Of a stretch of 64,000 nt of DNA, positions 31,253 to 41,529 are shown in pieces. The notes below the pieces were generated by a model. The model had not been told where the DNA came from. It searched no databases and worked only from the letters and a program-made list of their open reading frames with translations. How positions within the stretch are numbered: the stretch's first letter is position 1; each line of letters begins with the position of its first letter. The DNA is taken from the NCBI GenBank assembly GCA_016648135.1, contig JADDOH010011227.1, forward strand, positions 62,001 to 126,000, written 5' to 3'. A program made the position numbers and the translations under genes. Source of the stretch: Agrypnia vestita. Lineage: Eukaryota > Arthropoda > Insecta > Trichoptera > Phryganeidae.

Positions 31253-31539
31253 TAAACATTTTTTTGATTCAAACCAAAATACATATGAACATTTTACATG
31301 AGAAAGAATTATTAAAAAGACTGCCATTCAGAAAAATTCCAAATCTCAAAAATCGACGATGCACAGTGTGATGAATATCTTTAATGAAATGCCAGAGGAA
31401 ACAAGAAAGAAAAAATATATTTTGCAAATTGATGATACGTTGAAAATGTATGAATAATTATAATTTTATATAAAACAATTGTCATTAATCAGAAAAGATA
31501 ACACCTAATCGATGATTTTTGAGCACTCTACATTTTTTA

Positions 31540-31985
31540 CACTACAATTAGAAGATACGTGAAGGTTCTAAATGGTCCAGGACAATCAAGAATCGACTAA
31601 ACTATCTCTAAAATGACATTATCTATAAAAAGAGATCGACCGGCTTCTGCGCAACACAGTGTGTGCATAGATGGCAAAATCAAAGTGCGGCGTGTGTTGC
31701 TGGTGCCTGTGCGATTCCAACAATAGTAAATCAAGAAAGTACCTACTGACGAACGAGAAGTTTCCTAGTGCAAACCTGAGCGATTAAAGTAACGTGCATC
31801 AGTATAAGAGAGACAAGTTATTCAAATTAGATAAAAGTGCAGCAAAGAGTCTGGAAACATTTAGCGAGAATTTAAGAATATTGCTCCAATTAAATTCGTG
31901 TTGAATGATTTTGTGTAAAAAATAAAAATTTAAATAGTTTTTAGTATTTCATTAGCCTCCTACAGCTACGATTCCAAGAGAGTGG
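31540..31985 (+). repeat. LTR-like dispersed sequence, copy 1 (decayed)
   Basis: The 3' part, CCAATTAAATTCGTGTTGAATGATTTTG, AAATAAAAATTTAAATAG, ATTTCATTAGCCTCCTACAG, parallels the ends of 36019-36545, 37262-37846 and 58728-59176 (order: GATTAAAT..., CCAGTGATTT..., AATAAAAGTTTTAATT, CATTTGCCTCTCACAG). Boundaries are approximate and no internal retroviral-type domains are seen. Confidence 0.45.
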
Positions 31986-31989
31986 GTAT

Positions 31990-32125
31990 ATACAGCGTGT
32001 AACAAAGGTAGTCCATATTATTTTAATGGCAGTTTTTTTCCTTAATAATGTTTCTAAAATATTGCATCATCAATTTCCTAATATTAATAATTATGGAGAT
32101 AAACGACATCAAAGTTTTTAGTTTG
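31990..32125 (+). repeat. Family C fragment
   Basis: TAATTATGGAGATAAACGAC ATCAAAGTTTTTAG matches GTTATGGAAATATAGGACAT CAAAGTTTGC in the element at 23.2 kb. Short and diverged. Confidence 0.45.
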
Positions 32126-32165
32126 ATAACGGAATGAGATCAGCTATTGGATAGGAAGCTATGAA

Positions 32166-32479
32166 CGGGCATTCGAAATTATTATTATTGGGGATACCTA
32201 TATTCTTACAACTTCTTATGATGCCATCTCTTATCGGAGGTCGGCGATCATTCTTTACAGCTTTACATGATTACAACTTTATTTACAGCGGCATGGAGTA
32301 ACTCAGTCGAGTAACTCAGTCGAGTAACTCAGTCGAGTAACTCAGTCGAGTAACTCAGTCGAGTAATTCAGTCGAGTAACCCTTATACCAGTCCCTTAAA
32401 TTACGCAACCATGAGATGCGGCGTCTTCGTACGCTTTTTTTACCACTTATTTTCTCCCGGATGATGAGATAGTTTAGAC
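32166..32479 (-). pseudogene. LINE-C 3' part, left of the hAT insertion
   Basis: The - strand continues the LINE-C polymerase tail beyond the hAT: CTCATCATCCGGGAGAAAAT, GACGCCGCATCTCATGG, ACTGGTATAAGGGTTACTCG, and then the 3' end GATCGCCGACCTCCGATAAG AGATGGCATCATAAG. It matches 41175-41385 in order. A 13-bp repeat expansion lies inside. Confidence 0.75.
32296..32380. repeat. 13-bp minisatellite inside LINE-C
   Basis: GAGTAACTCAGTC at 32296, 32309, 32322, 32335, 32348 and (GAGTAATTCAGTC) 32361, plus a half unit. In the paralogue at 41287-41312 the region is single copy, so the expansion happened in this insertion. 13 is not a multiple of 3, so it would destroy the frame. Confidence 0.9.
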
Positions 32480-33426
32480 CAAGGCTGCCCAACCTTTTTA
32501 ACAGTCGGACAAAATTGACAATTCAAAACTCGCAGGCGGGCCTTTGACTTCTGATGGTTCCTATTTTTATTACTTTTGTTAACAATTCAAATGAACCTTT
32601 TATTATTAAGGTATTGTGCAACAAAAGAAATGCAATATTATGATACTGTCGTTTATTAAAATAATAAAATAAATAGCATCTTCTGCCAAATAAGGAAACA
32701 AAATTAAAAAAATCAAAATCTAAATAATTATTAGGTACAATTAATGTACAATTAATAATTAGGCGCAGAACTAGAGTAGTGGATATCATGGATCGTGTAG
32801 CGAAGCTAAAATGGCAATGGGCAGGATACGTTGCAAGACAGATACTACAAGATGGCCTCCCAGAGTTCTGAAATGGAGACCTTGGGAAAATAAAAGAGGC
32901 ATCGGAAGACCTCAAAAGAGATGGGCCGATGATATTGTCGCTGTGAGGGGAAAGAAATGGCTACAATTAGCCAACAACAGGGAAGAATGGAAAAATAAGG
33001 AAGAGGCCTATATCCAGCAGTGGAAAGACGAAGGCTGATGAAGAAAGAAGAAGAAGACAATTAATGTGATTTCTGACATTGTTTATATTTTAATAATTCT
33101 TCTATGTAAGTAAGATCAGATGTCGACAGTAACAACAAATCAGAAATATGTTGCTCAGAGATGTGCGGTAATTATTTTTTATATATTTAAGATTTGAAAA
33201 AATCTTTTCACAAACATATGTTGATCCGAAACTGCTTAGTAATAGAAAGGCCAGGTCAGTTATTGCAGTCTTGTTTTGGTACCAATTTCCAGAAATCTAC
33301 AAATTCTTCCGAAGACGTGACATTGATTCAACTTGGCGAAAATTTTGAATATTTGCTCACGCGGGCCATTTATAATGCATTTGCGGGCCACATTGTGGCC
33401 CGCGGGCCTGGGGTTGGGCAGCCTTG
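32480..33426. mobile_element. Nonautonomous hAT element, 947 bp, 8-bp TSD
   Basis: Perfect 15-bp TIRs, CAAGGCTGCCCAACC at 32480 and GGTTGGGCAGCCTTG ending at 33426, and a perfect 8-bp target duplication GTTTAGAC on both sides (32472-32479, 33427-33434). Subterminal GCGGGCC/GGCCCGCGGGCC words (33350-33410, also 32535-32541) are typical of hAT elements. No hAT transposase; the frames 32523-32915 and 33194-33439 are not recognisable. A LINE fragment is nested inside (32770-33060). The target was a LINE-C copy. Confidence 0.9.
32770..33060 (+). pseudogene. LINE polymerase C-terminal fragment nested in the hAT
   Basis: Reads through a VVDIMDRVAKLKWQWAGYVA segment, then, after a frame change, RGIGRPQKRWADDI, KKWLQLANNREEWKNKEEAY and a stop, the classic C-terminal tail of LINE polymerases, followed by a GAAGAAGAAG tail (33043-33057). 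The open frame 32811-33038 is the real remnant; the opposite-strand frame is a shadow. 5'-truncated to under 300 bp, a typical LINE insertion outcome. Confidence 0.8.
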
Positions 33427-33434
33427 GTTTAGAC

Positions 33435-33690
33435 TTTAAACTATAATTTGGTCCACTCATAACATGTCCGAGATACTCCAGCTTTCTTGTCTGGATAGTT
33501 CGCAGCACCTCTCGGTCCTTTTCCATGCACCGGAGGACTTCAATATTCGTCATTCTATCCACCCAGGAATCTTTCAATATGCGTCTATAGAGCAGAGCTT
33601 TGCAGAATAGTTGATAGTTTAGTTTACATGCCTCCACCCCATATAAGAGAATAGCCAAAATATAATACCGAACCATACGCATTTTAACTA
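33435..33690 (-). pseudogene. LINE-C polymerase fragment, right of the hAT insertion
   Basis: The - strand encodes ILLYGVEACKLN, YRRILKDSWVDRMTNIEVLR, EKDREVLRTIQTRKLEYLGH, VMSGPNYSLK: the thumb/C-terminal region of a LINE reverse transcriptase. The frame 33260-33682 continues into the hAT by accident. Continuity resumes at 32471 beyond the hAT. Confidence 0.85.
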
Positions 33691-33699
33691 TATTCTTAC

Positions 33700-34375
33700 C
33701 ATTGAAATGTTAATATTCCCTTCCCGCATCGTAATATAATATAAATGATTCGTTTTGCATCGTATTTTACTGGCGGCGTTACGAAATGTTGGCGTTAATC
33801 TTGTTTGGGTCCTGCTCCGCATATTTTTCACGATAAAACAAATTTTATAGTTCAACCCATCGTCGTACGATTAATGGGTTTAAAGGGCTTTGTGTTGACG
33901 TGCGTTTTTGTAACTATCCAACTCAATTTAAATTTATGGCGGTGCAACATTCATGGGATGAGTTTGTTTAAGTGTTCGATTTTGTAACACGGCTTATTAA
34001 AATGTTAATTGTGTGCTGCTGTATTATTTTGATTGCTGTGTTGTTATTTATTGTTCTATGTATAAACATCTTAAACGTCTTAGCTAGCGCCCGCACTCCA
34101 AAACATTTAATAACAAAACATGTAATATTTGATAAATATGTAGCAAACAAAAACGACGTACTCATTACTATGTTCACGACATCTTTTATTAAGTTCCTTT
34201 AAGCGGCAAGCTTATGCTTTAACATGAATTTTCGGTTCGAATTAAATTATGTCATTTCAAGTCCCGGTATGTAGGCAGGTACAAAAGGTGAGACTTTTCT
34301 ATTTATATCAGTGATCTCGTGTGTATTTTTATGTTTTTTTGGTGGATTTTTCGTCTTGATTCAATGTGGATTCAT
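33700..34375. other. Intergenic, nothing recognised
   Basis: 33805-34202 holds three overlapping short frames on both strands, none with a motif. 33720-33930 is a little less AT-rich. Confidence 0.4.
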
Positions 34376-34379
34376 TTTA

Positions 34380-34495
34380 ATTTTCTGTCATTTATTTAAT
34401 TTAATAATTTTTATTTTATTTTACTTTGTTTTGTTTTAGTTTATTTTATTTTATTTCATTTCATTTTATTTTTTATTTCATTTAGCACAAACAAA
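34380..34495. repeat. TTTTA/ATTTC pentamer-rich tract
   Basis: Runs of TTTATTTTATTTTACTTTG, TTTATTTTATTTCATTTCAT: a degenerate (ATTTT)n tract. Confidence 0.75.
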
Positions 34496-34584
34496 AGTAT
34501 GGCATGCCCATACATTTTGTGCACGATGGTTTAACATCATATCGTCTAAATAATCGGCCACATTTTGAACAATCATCATTCTAT

Positions 34585-34826
34585 ATTTCTGTATCTTGAC
34601 AGGTATGTGTAACATTGCGTAGCCGCCAATTTCAATGTTTTAGGTTGAACATGTTTGAAATTAATGAATTCAATCAATCAGAAAGTAAACAATCGTTAAG
34701 TTACTCACAATTACGAATAATGGGATTTCTAATTTATTGAATTCATTAATTTCAAACCTGTCAAACATAAAACGTCAAAAAAAACGGCGTCTCCATGTAA
34801 TACAATAATTGTCAAGATACAGAAAT
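34585..34826. mobile_element. 242-bp foldback MITE
   Basis: ATTTCTGTATCTTGACA at 34585-34601 is perfectly inverted at 34810-34826. A second inner inverted pair is AACATGTTTGAAATTAATGA ATTCAAT against ATTGAATTCATTAATTTCAA ACCTGT. No frame. Superfamily not assigned. Confidence 0.7.
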
Positions 34827-34834
34827 AACAATAT

Positions 34835-35500
34835 TGCTTAGTTCAGAATACGGCTGAATATCATATAATGTTACATTATTATATTACAAAAGGTATAATC
34901 ATACAAGGAAGTTGCTTTATCTGTTGCATCAATGTTGTCAGTTACAAAAAAATGTTATTTTTCAATTTCGATTTACCACCTGAAAATATGTATATATTGC
35001 TTTCTGAATTAAGAATATTGATACGTACTAATGAATTGCGGTAATGGAGAAAAATGTCCGATATTCGCATTAAAAAAATTTAATGAATGAACTGCGTATT
35101 GAGTGATTCTGATGGGAAATTTTAATTTTACAAATAATATTTTATACATCAAGGTGACCGTTTATAATTTTGTATAGTATCATCAAATCAGCGATTATTC
35201 TTCTATTATATAAGGACAATAGATGAAAGTGAAATATTTTAACGTCAAAAAATGTTATTTTTGTCTACACTTCGTTAATATGTCTATGTCTTTATTCATG
35301 GTTTCGGAGTCGTTGTGTTTTCATAAAATATTCCTTGGTCATTTAACTTATACTAAGTATTTATATCCAACTTACATCTAACTAAATTAACTTGCATTGT
35401 TACACTTTGCTCATGTCAATCATCATGGAAAGTTTATAATTGGCATAGTGTTTTGTCATATGTACCTTCTATCATGTGTATCATATGTACCTACATTCAT
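34835..35500. other. AT-rich intergenic DNA, nothing recognised
   Basis: No frame, RNA gene or known repeat seen. Confidence 0.45.
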
Positions 35501-35504
35501 TTTT

Positions 35505-35950
35505 ACCCCCTTATATTAACTCGTGGCGTCTATCTGTTTGTTTCTTTGACGCAAAAAAAAATTTGCGTCAAAGAAACAAACAGAAAAAAAATTTGGATCG
35601 ATTTTTAATCCTTTTCCCGTGATCCAATCGAGCTGAAACTTTGCAAGCAGACTCATGGTGACGATCAAGAAGATCTATCAAATTTTCGTTAAAAAAATTA
35701 ATAATTATAGTATAATTTTGGATTTTTAGAAATTTTTAATGGTTTTTTCATACAACTTACCTACTCAGTTGTATGAAATTATTTCGATGCATCTGGTAGA
35801 CACTAAACCTGATTATAGTATAATTTTGGATTTTTGAAAATTTTTTATTACTCCGAAGCCCTACGCTTAGGTTCAGCGCCAAACCAATTTCCACTAGTAA
35901 ATGAGAAAGGGAGTATAATAAAAACTTCGTTTTTAAGGATTAGTTTTTTA
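35505..35950 (+). mobile_element. Dispersed repeat A, copy 2 (rearranged)
   Basis: Same start (TTAACTCGTGGCGTCT), body (GATCCAATCGAGCTGAAACT, GACGATCAAGAAGATCTATC) and end (GGGAGTATAATAAAAAC, GGATTAGTTTTTTAAAT) as 163-750, but the central ~250 bases are missing. Two rearrangements are unique to it: a 50-base hairpin at 35534-35583 and a repeated GATTATAGTATAATTTTGGA word (about 35702 and 35814). Confidence 0.75.
35534..35583. repeat. Perfect 22-bp-arm hairpin inside repeat A
   Basis: CTGTTTGTTTCTTTGACGCA AA is followed after six bases by its exact complement. Copy 1 has only the first arm, so this copy gained an inverted duplication of 22 bases. Confidence 0.9.
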
Positions 35951-36018
35951 AATTTGCTGTCAACTTTCCCAAAGATAAATAAGTAAGAGTATTATCAAAT
36001 AAATTTAAATAATATTAT

Positions 36019-36545
36019 TGTGAGAATCTAAAAACAACAGGAACTACATATAGGCAGTCTTCAATCAAGTCTTCCGAATATTCTTAACTACGTAAGAAAC
36101 CGCAGAAAGCCAAAAATTTCTACATATTACATAAAATAAAAGAATTTATACATACAATCAGTCTTCATTCAAATATTCCAAACATTCTTAACTATACCAG
36201 AATCAACTAAACTAAGTCAGAAATTTTTCGAATATCCAGATCATAAATTACGCATAAGACATTCAGTAGCAATAGTCTTATTTTGATATTTAACGACGGG
36301 TGATTTCCGTGCGGATACTGACCAGCGATAAAGTACCTACCGATGTGTGAGAAGTGTCGCATAGTTATCATACCGTTACAATCAAGGTCAATCAGGATTT
36401 TTAGTTATAAATGCAAGATTTCTAGTGCGAATCACAGAATAAATCTCCAGTCGAATTCGTGTCCAGTGATTTAAGTCGATTTATAAATCTTTAATTAATT
36501 TCATGCAATTCATTTACCTTTCACTACTATAACATAGTTGATGAC
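36019..36545 (+). repeat. LTR-like dispersed sequence, copy 2
   Basis: Starts TGTGAGAATCTAAAAACAAC, parallel to TAACGAGAGTCTAAAAACAA in the copy at 58.7 kb. Ends TCGAATTCGTGTCCAGTGAT TTAAG ... TTCATTTACCTTTCACTACT ATAACA. TG...CA ends and size (~525 bp) suit a solo LTR. No TSD recognised. Confidence 0.5.
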
Positions 36546-36549
36546 TAAA

Positions 36550-37255
36550 GAACCCTTAGCTAAAAGTTTTATGTCTCCCAGATAACACTAGTCTATTAGT
36601 GCTACACAGACGCTTAAGTGCATTATACGCTATACGCTAATATGCCTTTGAGGACATGGGGTTTATGAACACTGTTTGCGGTCACATAAGTTTATCGCGT
36701 CTTTGATATGTTTATCTTATCCTGCAACCATCCGATGTATCCATTTTTATGTCCCATCAAATCGCTTAGATCTCGAGAAATCAAATCGTAAACCGACATT
36801 TATAGCCCTCGCATGTCTGCGCCGTAAAACCCTAACAATTTCAAATTTACCGCCCTGAAACGATGCTTCATCCTGTATTGTGTATTATGAAAGGTGTGAG
36901 AAGGCTAACACTCGATGGCGTGAGAAGATACGGCCATTTGTCGAACACGTAAGCTTTATAATAAATAACAATATTTGTGGTTAAAAACAATGTTCTTATT
37001 TAAATGGTACACGAGCACTTTGCCCTAGTTTTTAACTGTCATGAGATCCTAAAACTGATGCTTATAACCTAGATCATGATAGAGTTATTACAAAACTTCA
37101 CATAAGTCTAGAATTAATTAGAAACATCTAGAAACCAGTGGAACAGACGTAAATATACGAGAAAGTTCTTGTAAATTTAATAAAGTGCTTGTTAATTTAA
37201 GAATGTTAAATATTTTAAAACAATCACGAAATTTTTTATTAAACAATGAAGATAT
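36550..37255. other. Intergenic, nothing recognised
   Basis: The 36676-36858 frame (60 codons) has no known motif. The rest is AT-rich. Confidence 0.4.
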
Positions 37256-37261
37256 TCATAT

Positions 37262-37846
37262 TGTAACGAAATGGTAAATTGCACACTGTCAGAATCTCAC
37301 AAAATATGTCGAAGAAAATAATACTATGGGACAACACTCCGGAATTATTTACAACATTTGGAAAAGTCAGGAACATCTGTAAGCGACAAGAACATTATCG
37401 CAAACACTAGAAATGTAAATAATAATCTCAGAGGTTCGAAAAACCGAAGTGTTTCGCATAAAAAGCGGAGCCAGTACTTCGTAGTACTGCGTAGACTTTT
37501 GATGTTTGACGTGCGACAGAAGCAAACCGTGCAGCGTGATGCTAGCGCGTGCGTGATACCAGCGATGATAAACTAAATGAAATATCTAACTGGTGTTAAA
37601 AAATAATTGCAACTACTTCCATGCGTATATACGTGAATTCTCTGCGAACCTGTGTGGAAATGTTCTAGCAAGCGGTAATAATTGCGTTCCACAAACGAGT
37701 GATGAATTGCGAAATAGTGTAAATTATTGAGTAATTTAAATCATATTTGCGTCCAGTGAATTTGTGAATTTATTTAAATAATTAATAAATCATTAATTAA
37801 TTCCAGTGTTTTCATTTGCCTCTCACAGCGCCATTCCCTGGCAACA
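37262..37846 (+). repeat. LTR-like dispersed sequence, copy 3
   Basis: Starts TGTAACGAAATGG and ends CTCTCACAGCGCCATTCCCT GGCAACA. Inside, CTCTGCGAACCTGTGTGGAA matches TTAGTGCGAACCTGTGTGAA at 59022, and GCGTCCAGTGAATTTGTG matches GCGTTTCCAGTGACTTTG at 59091. The GC-richer middle (37440-37560) gives a 72-codon frame without recognisable homology. Confidence 0.5.
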
Positions 37847-37849
37847 TTT

Positions 37850-38020
37850 GGTTATAATGAATTTGGATAAGGCTTTCTTTGAACCTTAGGCTGATTTTTA
37901 AGAATTAAAAACTTTTGTTTGTTACTTATGCTAATAGTTGCCTAAAATTTAAAACGTAGGAAAGGATAGAGAATAAATTGACACTCAAATTTAAGAAAAG
38001 AATAAAAATAGTCAATATAT
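37850..38020. other. AT-rich intergenic DNA
   Basis: Nothing recognised. Confidence 0.4.
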
Positions 38021-38024
38021 ACTA

Positions 38025-38592
38025 TAGAAGTTGCTGTGACAAAAATCCAGTACGGTATTCTGAAAAATTTGGATAAACTAAAAATATTCTGAATGAAAAT
38101 ACTGGTCTAAAAAGGAGTTTGAAAATTTGAAATGATATTTCGGGCAATTCTAGTGTAATGCTAATAATTCGGATGAATCTCATTATAAAGGATAATATAA
38201 AGGATATTACTAAAAAATATAAAGGATATTACTTAAAAAGGATATTACTAAAATTTCCAAATCATAAAAAATAGATATCTTATAAGTGACATTTGTGATC
38301 AATTAAGGGGAATAGAAAAGCTTTGCATGCCGGTCGCACTAAGGATTATTACAACACACATACGGAACATGTCTTAAAATTTAAATATAAATACAACTTC
38401 CAAAAATTTGATAGACATGGTATTTTATCATGGGTGGAAAAGATGAACGTTACATTGTGTAAGGTGATCACTTAAGCCAGCCGTACGATAGACCGTAAGC
38501 TCTATGAATGCCCAAAAAACTTCCATACCTACTTTCCTGTAAAAAAGTAATATAATTTCATCTCTGTGAGATATCTATAATATAAAATGATG
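38025..38592 (-). mobile_element. T family T1 copy with outer repeat, antisense
   Basis: AATTCTAGTGTAATGCTAAT AATTCGGATGAATCTCATT (38146) parallels the right half of the 8.2-kb element. Core AGGTGATCACTT at about 38461-38472, and terminus ATTTCATCTCTGTGAGATAT CTATAATATA at 38557-38586. The left portion (38043-38090, AAAATCCAGTACGGTATTCT) is the outer repeat that also flanks 8667 and 39197. A tandem AAGGATATTACT(T)AAAA stutter occurs at 38190-38250. Confidence 0.7.
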
Positions 38593-39196
38593 TCCCAGTG
38601 ACAAAAAAACCAATACTGTGTTCTGAAAAATTTGGACAAACTCAACATTTTATGAACAAAAATGGTAGTTACAAATATTTTGAGACTTGACGACTCATGT
38701 TTAAAATAACAAAGCGCCTTAAATATTTTCTTTTAAAATGCGCGTCCAAAATTGTCCCCGATTCACGATTAATAACACGAAAAGTTATTCTTGCGACCCC
38801 TAATTGAGCTCCCCCTGAAAAGTTTCTTTGTGGAAGTGTTTTCTTTCACATCACATGGATGTCACACAAGTTACGTGCTTAAGGTCCGTCCACATCAGCG
38901 GGGCCATTAGTGAAGTAACGCTACGTGTCTGGGACACGTTAGCATTTATTTTTTGTTAAAATTGCCGCTAGGGTGAAGCTACACCACTTATTTTGCTTCT
39001 TAAAAAATGTTTGCTCAGAAAATCAGTTCAGTTTTCAGAAAATAACGCAGATGTTCGTAAAACTCATATACAATTTCACGTCTAGGTAATGGTACGTTAA
39101 AAAATTTTCAGAAAATTGAATTACTCTGTTTTAGAATATTTTGAGTTTGTTCAAATCTTTCAGAACAGTGCTGGATTTATGTCACAGAGACATTAT
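38593..39196. mobile_element. ~600-bp element with ~60-bp imperfect TIRs
   Basis: Left end ATGTCCCAGTGACAAAAAAA, CCAATACTGTGTTCTGAAAA, GGACAAACTCAACATTTT is inverted at the right end: TAGAATATTTTGAGTTTGTT CAAATCTTTCAGAACAGTGC TGGATTTATGTCACAGAGAC AT. Same outer sequence as next to the T1 copies at 8.7 and 38.0 kb. Interior has no transposase. It lies between two T1 copies, so the three may be one composite palindromic array. Confidence 0.55.
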
Positions 39197-39536
39197 TAAT
39201 CAATTAGTGTATATTATAGATATCTCACAGAGACGAAACTGTATTAATTATGGGAAAGTAGGTATAGAAGTCATTTGGGTGTAACAGGACTTATGACCTG
39301 TCTTTTTGGTTGGCTTAAGTGATTACATATATACAACTTCCAAAAAATGAATAAGCATGGTATATTCTATCATGGGTGGAAATGGCGAATGTTACAATTG
39401 TGTAAAGTGATCACTTAAGCCAACCAAAAAGACAGGTCATAAGTCCTGTTACACCCAAATGACTTCTATACCTACTTTCCCATAATTAATACAGTTTCAT
39501 CTCTGTGAGATATCTATAATATACACTAATTGATTA
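39197..39536. mobile_element. T1 foldback with 130-bp, almost identical arms
   Basis: 39197-39326 and 39407-39536 are inverted copies that differ at only about two or three positions (for example CAGAGACGAAAC against the complement of GTTTCATCTCTG). The ~80-bp spacer holds CATGGGTGGAAATGGCGAAT. Core AAGTGATCACTT at 39405-39416 is intact in the right arm; the left arm has AAGTGATTAC. Confidence 0.85.
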
Positions 39537-39539
39537 CTC

Positions 39540-40475
39540 TGTTTTAAATCTCACCAAAACGCTTTATAAACTTTTGATACGGTGATAATGAAGGCGTTCA
39601 AGAGTACTGGTTTTTAAAATCGCAATTAAGGAACAAATCGTCAATTAATGTTAATATTTTAGCGTTTTTTAATTTTATATTTAAGTGTTTTTTTTAAATA
39701 TTATTGCGTTTTTTGTGTTTACACAATGATCGATTACGAATATTAAACATTTTTTTGAAGCCCATTATTAATTGACTTCAAAATGGATAGAAAGAACTCT
39801 GTAATTACTCTACTTGAGTTAATTATACATTATTTCATTTCTAAATAACAACACGACCTTTATTCTATTTTGGATAAACTGGCGACAGAAGATTACATCT
39901 CAATCACGGCCATTTTTTTTCAAAATTTTCCAATAAAACAATAGTTTTGTAATTCCACCAAATTTCTACCTAAATTCTAGCCTCCCAACTGTAAAGCATC
40001 AAACTATAATAGGTTCACGTATTTCAATCAACATAAACTTTATGTTGATTAAAACACGCTTGCCAAATTATGTTTCAATTGAAGTGTACTTCCGTTAACG
40101 TATTACGTACGTTACTGAATTAATTACCTTAGACGTGTTTGTGATCAACCCTAGCTGTGAGATCAGAATACAGAGTACGTCCGTTACAGTAATCTTCTTT
40201 ATCAGTCAGTCGATGTATGCAGCGAGACGAGGCTTTTTTCGATTTCTCCCAAGGGTCTAGTGGTCTGAAGTCTGCATCTAATTTGGTTGGACTAACACGT
40301 TATATGTGTTTGAGCAGCCCCAGTTGACATGGCCGTATTTTATTTGTGACAAACCCAATACTTTATCCCAATACTTCTCATCAGAACAGCGAATTTACAA
40401 GTTTCAAGCATACATACATATATACATTAAATACAATATTGTTTAATACTTCATGACAAAATATAGAGGTAGCAT
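39540..40475. other. AT-rich intergenic DNA, nothing recognised
   Basis: Small palindrome TCAACATAAACTTTATGTTGA near 40027. 40180-40330 is slightly GC-richer. No gene. Confidence 0.45.
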
Positions 40476-40479
40476 TACC

Positions 40480-40755
40480 AGCTGCGAAATATATATATAA
40501 TAACTAGTTCATGAGAAAAGGCTACAGTTGTCTCTACTAGTGTCCCTTCAAATAAACTAAAGATTTTCAGATTTGGAACATATATAGAACTTTTAAAAAT
40601 TTGATAATGTGTGGATATTCTTCGGTGGAATTGATGAGCGTTGCATTTTGTAGAGTGATCATTTAGGCCAGCTCATACAGGTTGTAAGCTCTGAGCCATC
40701 GTATAAAAAACTTTTTCTCGCATAAATAGTTTAGTCTCCCTGTAATTTATCACAA
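40480..40755 (-). mobile_element. T family, subfamily T2, antisense copy
   Basis: Distal end AGCTGCGAAATATATA, then TTCATGAGAAAAGGCTACAG TTGTCTCTA, then AATTTGATAATGTGTGGATA, core-like GAGTGATCATTTAGGCCAGC and terminus AAATAGTTTAGTCTCCCTG. Parallel in order to the copies at 54.4 and 60.0 kb. Confidence 0.7.
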
Positions 40756-40959
40756 TTTTTCATGCATTTATGTTTAATTTTTTTTTTTTTCAAAAATATT
40801 TTTCAAAAATAACAAGGAAAATGCTTGCCTACAGTTGGAGTTTTATCGGATATTTTTATTCGGGAAGAAATATTATAGTTTCAAAACAACTGAGTGTGTT
40901 AAATGACAGATCCGATTGATTTAAATATAAATGTTAATTAATTTTGCCATTTTCTTCTA

Positions 40960-41398
40960 TGGGGTGTAGGCATAGACACTTAACCAAGAACTAATCAGCG
41001 AAGTCGAGGCTTTTGAGATGTGGATCTATAGATGCACATTGAAAGTTTTCTGGGTGACGAATGATGAAGTCCTCCGACGTGTGGAAAAAAACTGAGAAAT
41101 GCTGCGGACTTTCAAGATAAGAAAGATGGAGTATCTAGGACATCTTATGAGAGGACCAAAATATAGTCTAAACAAACTCATCATCCAGGGGAAAATAAGT
41201 GGTAAAAGAAGCGTAGAAAGACGCCGCATCTCATGGCTACGTATCAAGATACGTATAATACGTATATCAAGGGACTGGTATAAGTAAGTGTAACTCGACT
41301 CGAGTTGTTCCGTGCGGCGGTAAATAAAATCGTAATCACCAGAATGATCGCCGACTTCCGACAGGGGATGGCAGCATAAGAAGAAGAAGAAGACGTAT
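40960..41398 (+). pseudogene. LINE-C 3' fragment, copy 2
   Basis: Encodes, with breaks, EVEAFEMWIYRCTLKVFWVT, LRTFKIRKMEYLGHLMRGPK, YSLNKLIIQGKISGKRSVER, RRISWLR and the 3' end GATCGCCGACTTCCGACAGG with an AAGAAGAAGAAG tail (41381-41393). The frame 41099-41287 is the real remnant; the - strand one is a shadow. A local TACGTAT stutter (41240-41265) has expanded the region around the usual RDWYK codons. Confidence 0.85.
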
Positions 41399-41529
41399 TA
41401 TGTTAAAGATACTCAGGAATGGTAATGGAATAAGGTTTATTTATTTTATTCCATAGTGGAATCTAAACCATAACAATGTTCTCGAAAATAAACAAAAATT
41501 TGATGAAATTTGAAAAAATTATAAATAAA

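Noticed and set aside
31005..31327. Frames across the TA arrays at 28.0, 31.0 and 46.4 kb
   Set aside because: Tyr-Ile repeats produced by microsatellites.
32523..32915. 130-codon - strand frame inside the hAT, considered as transposase
   Set aside because: No hAT dimerisation or catalytic motif; partly complementary to the nested LINE.
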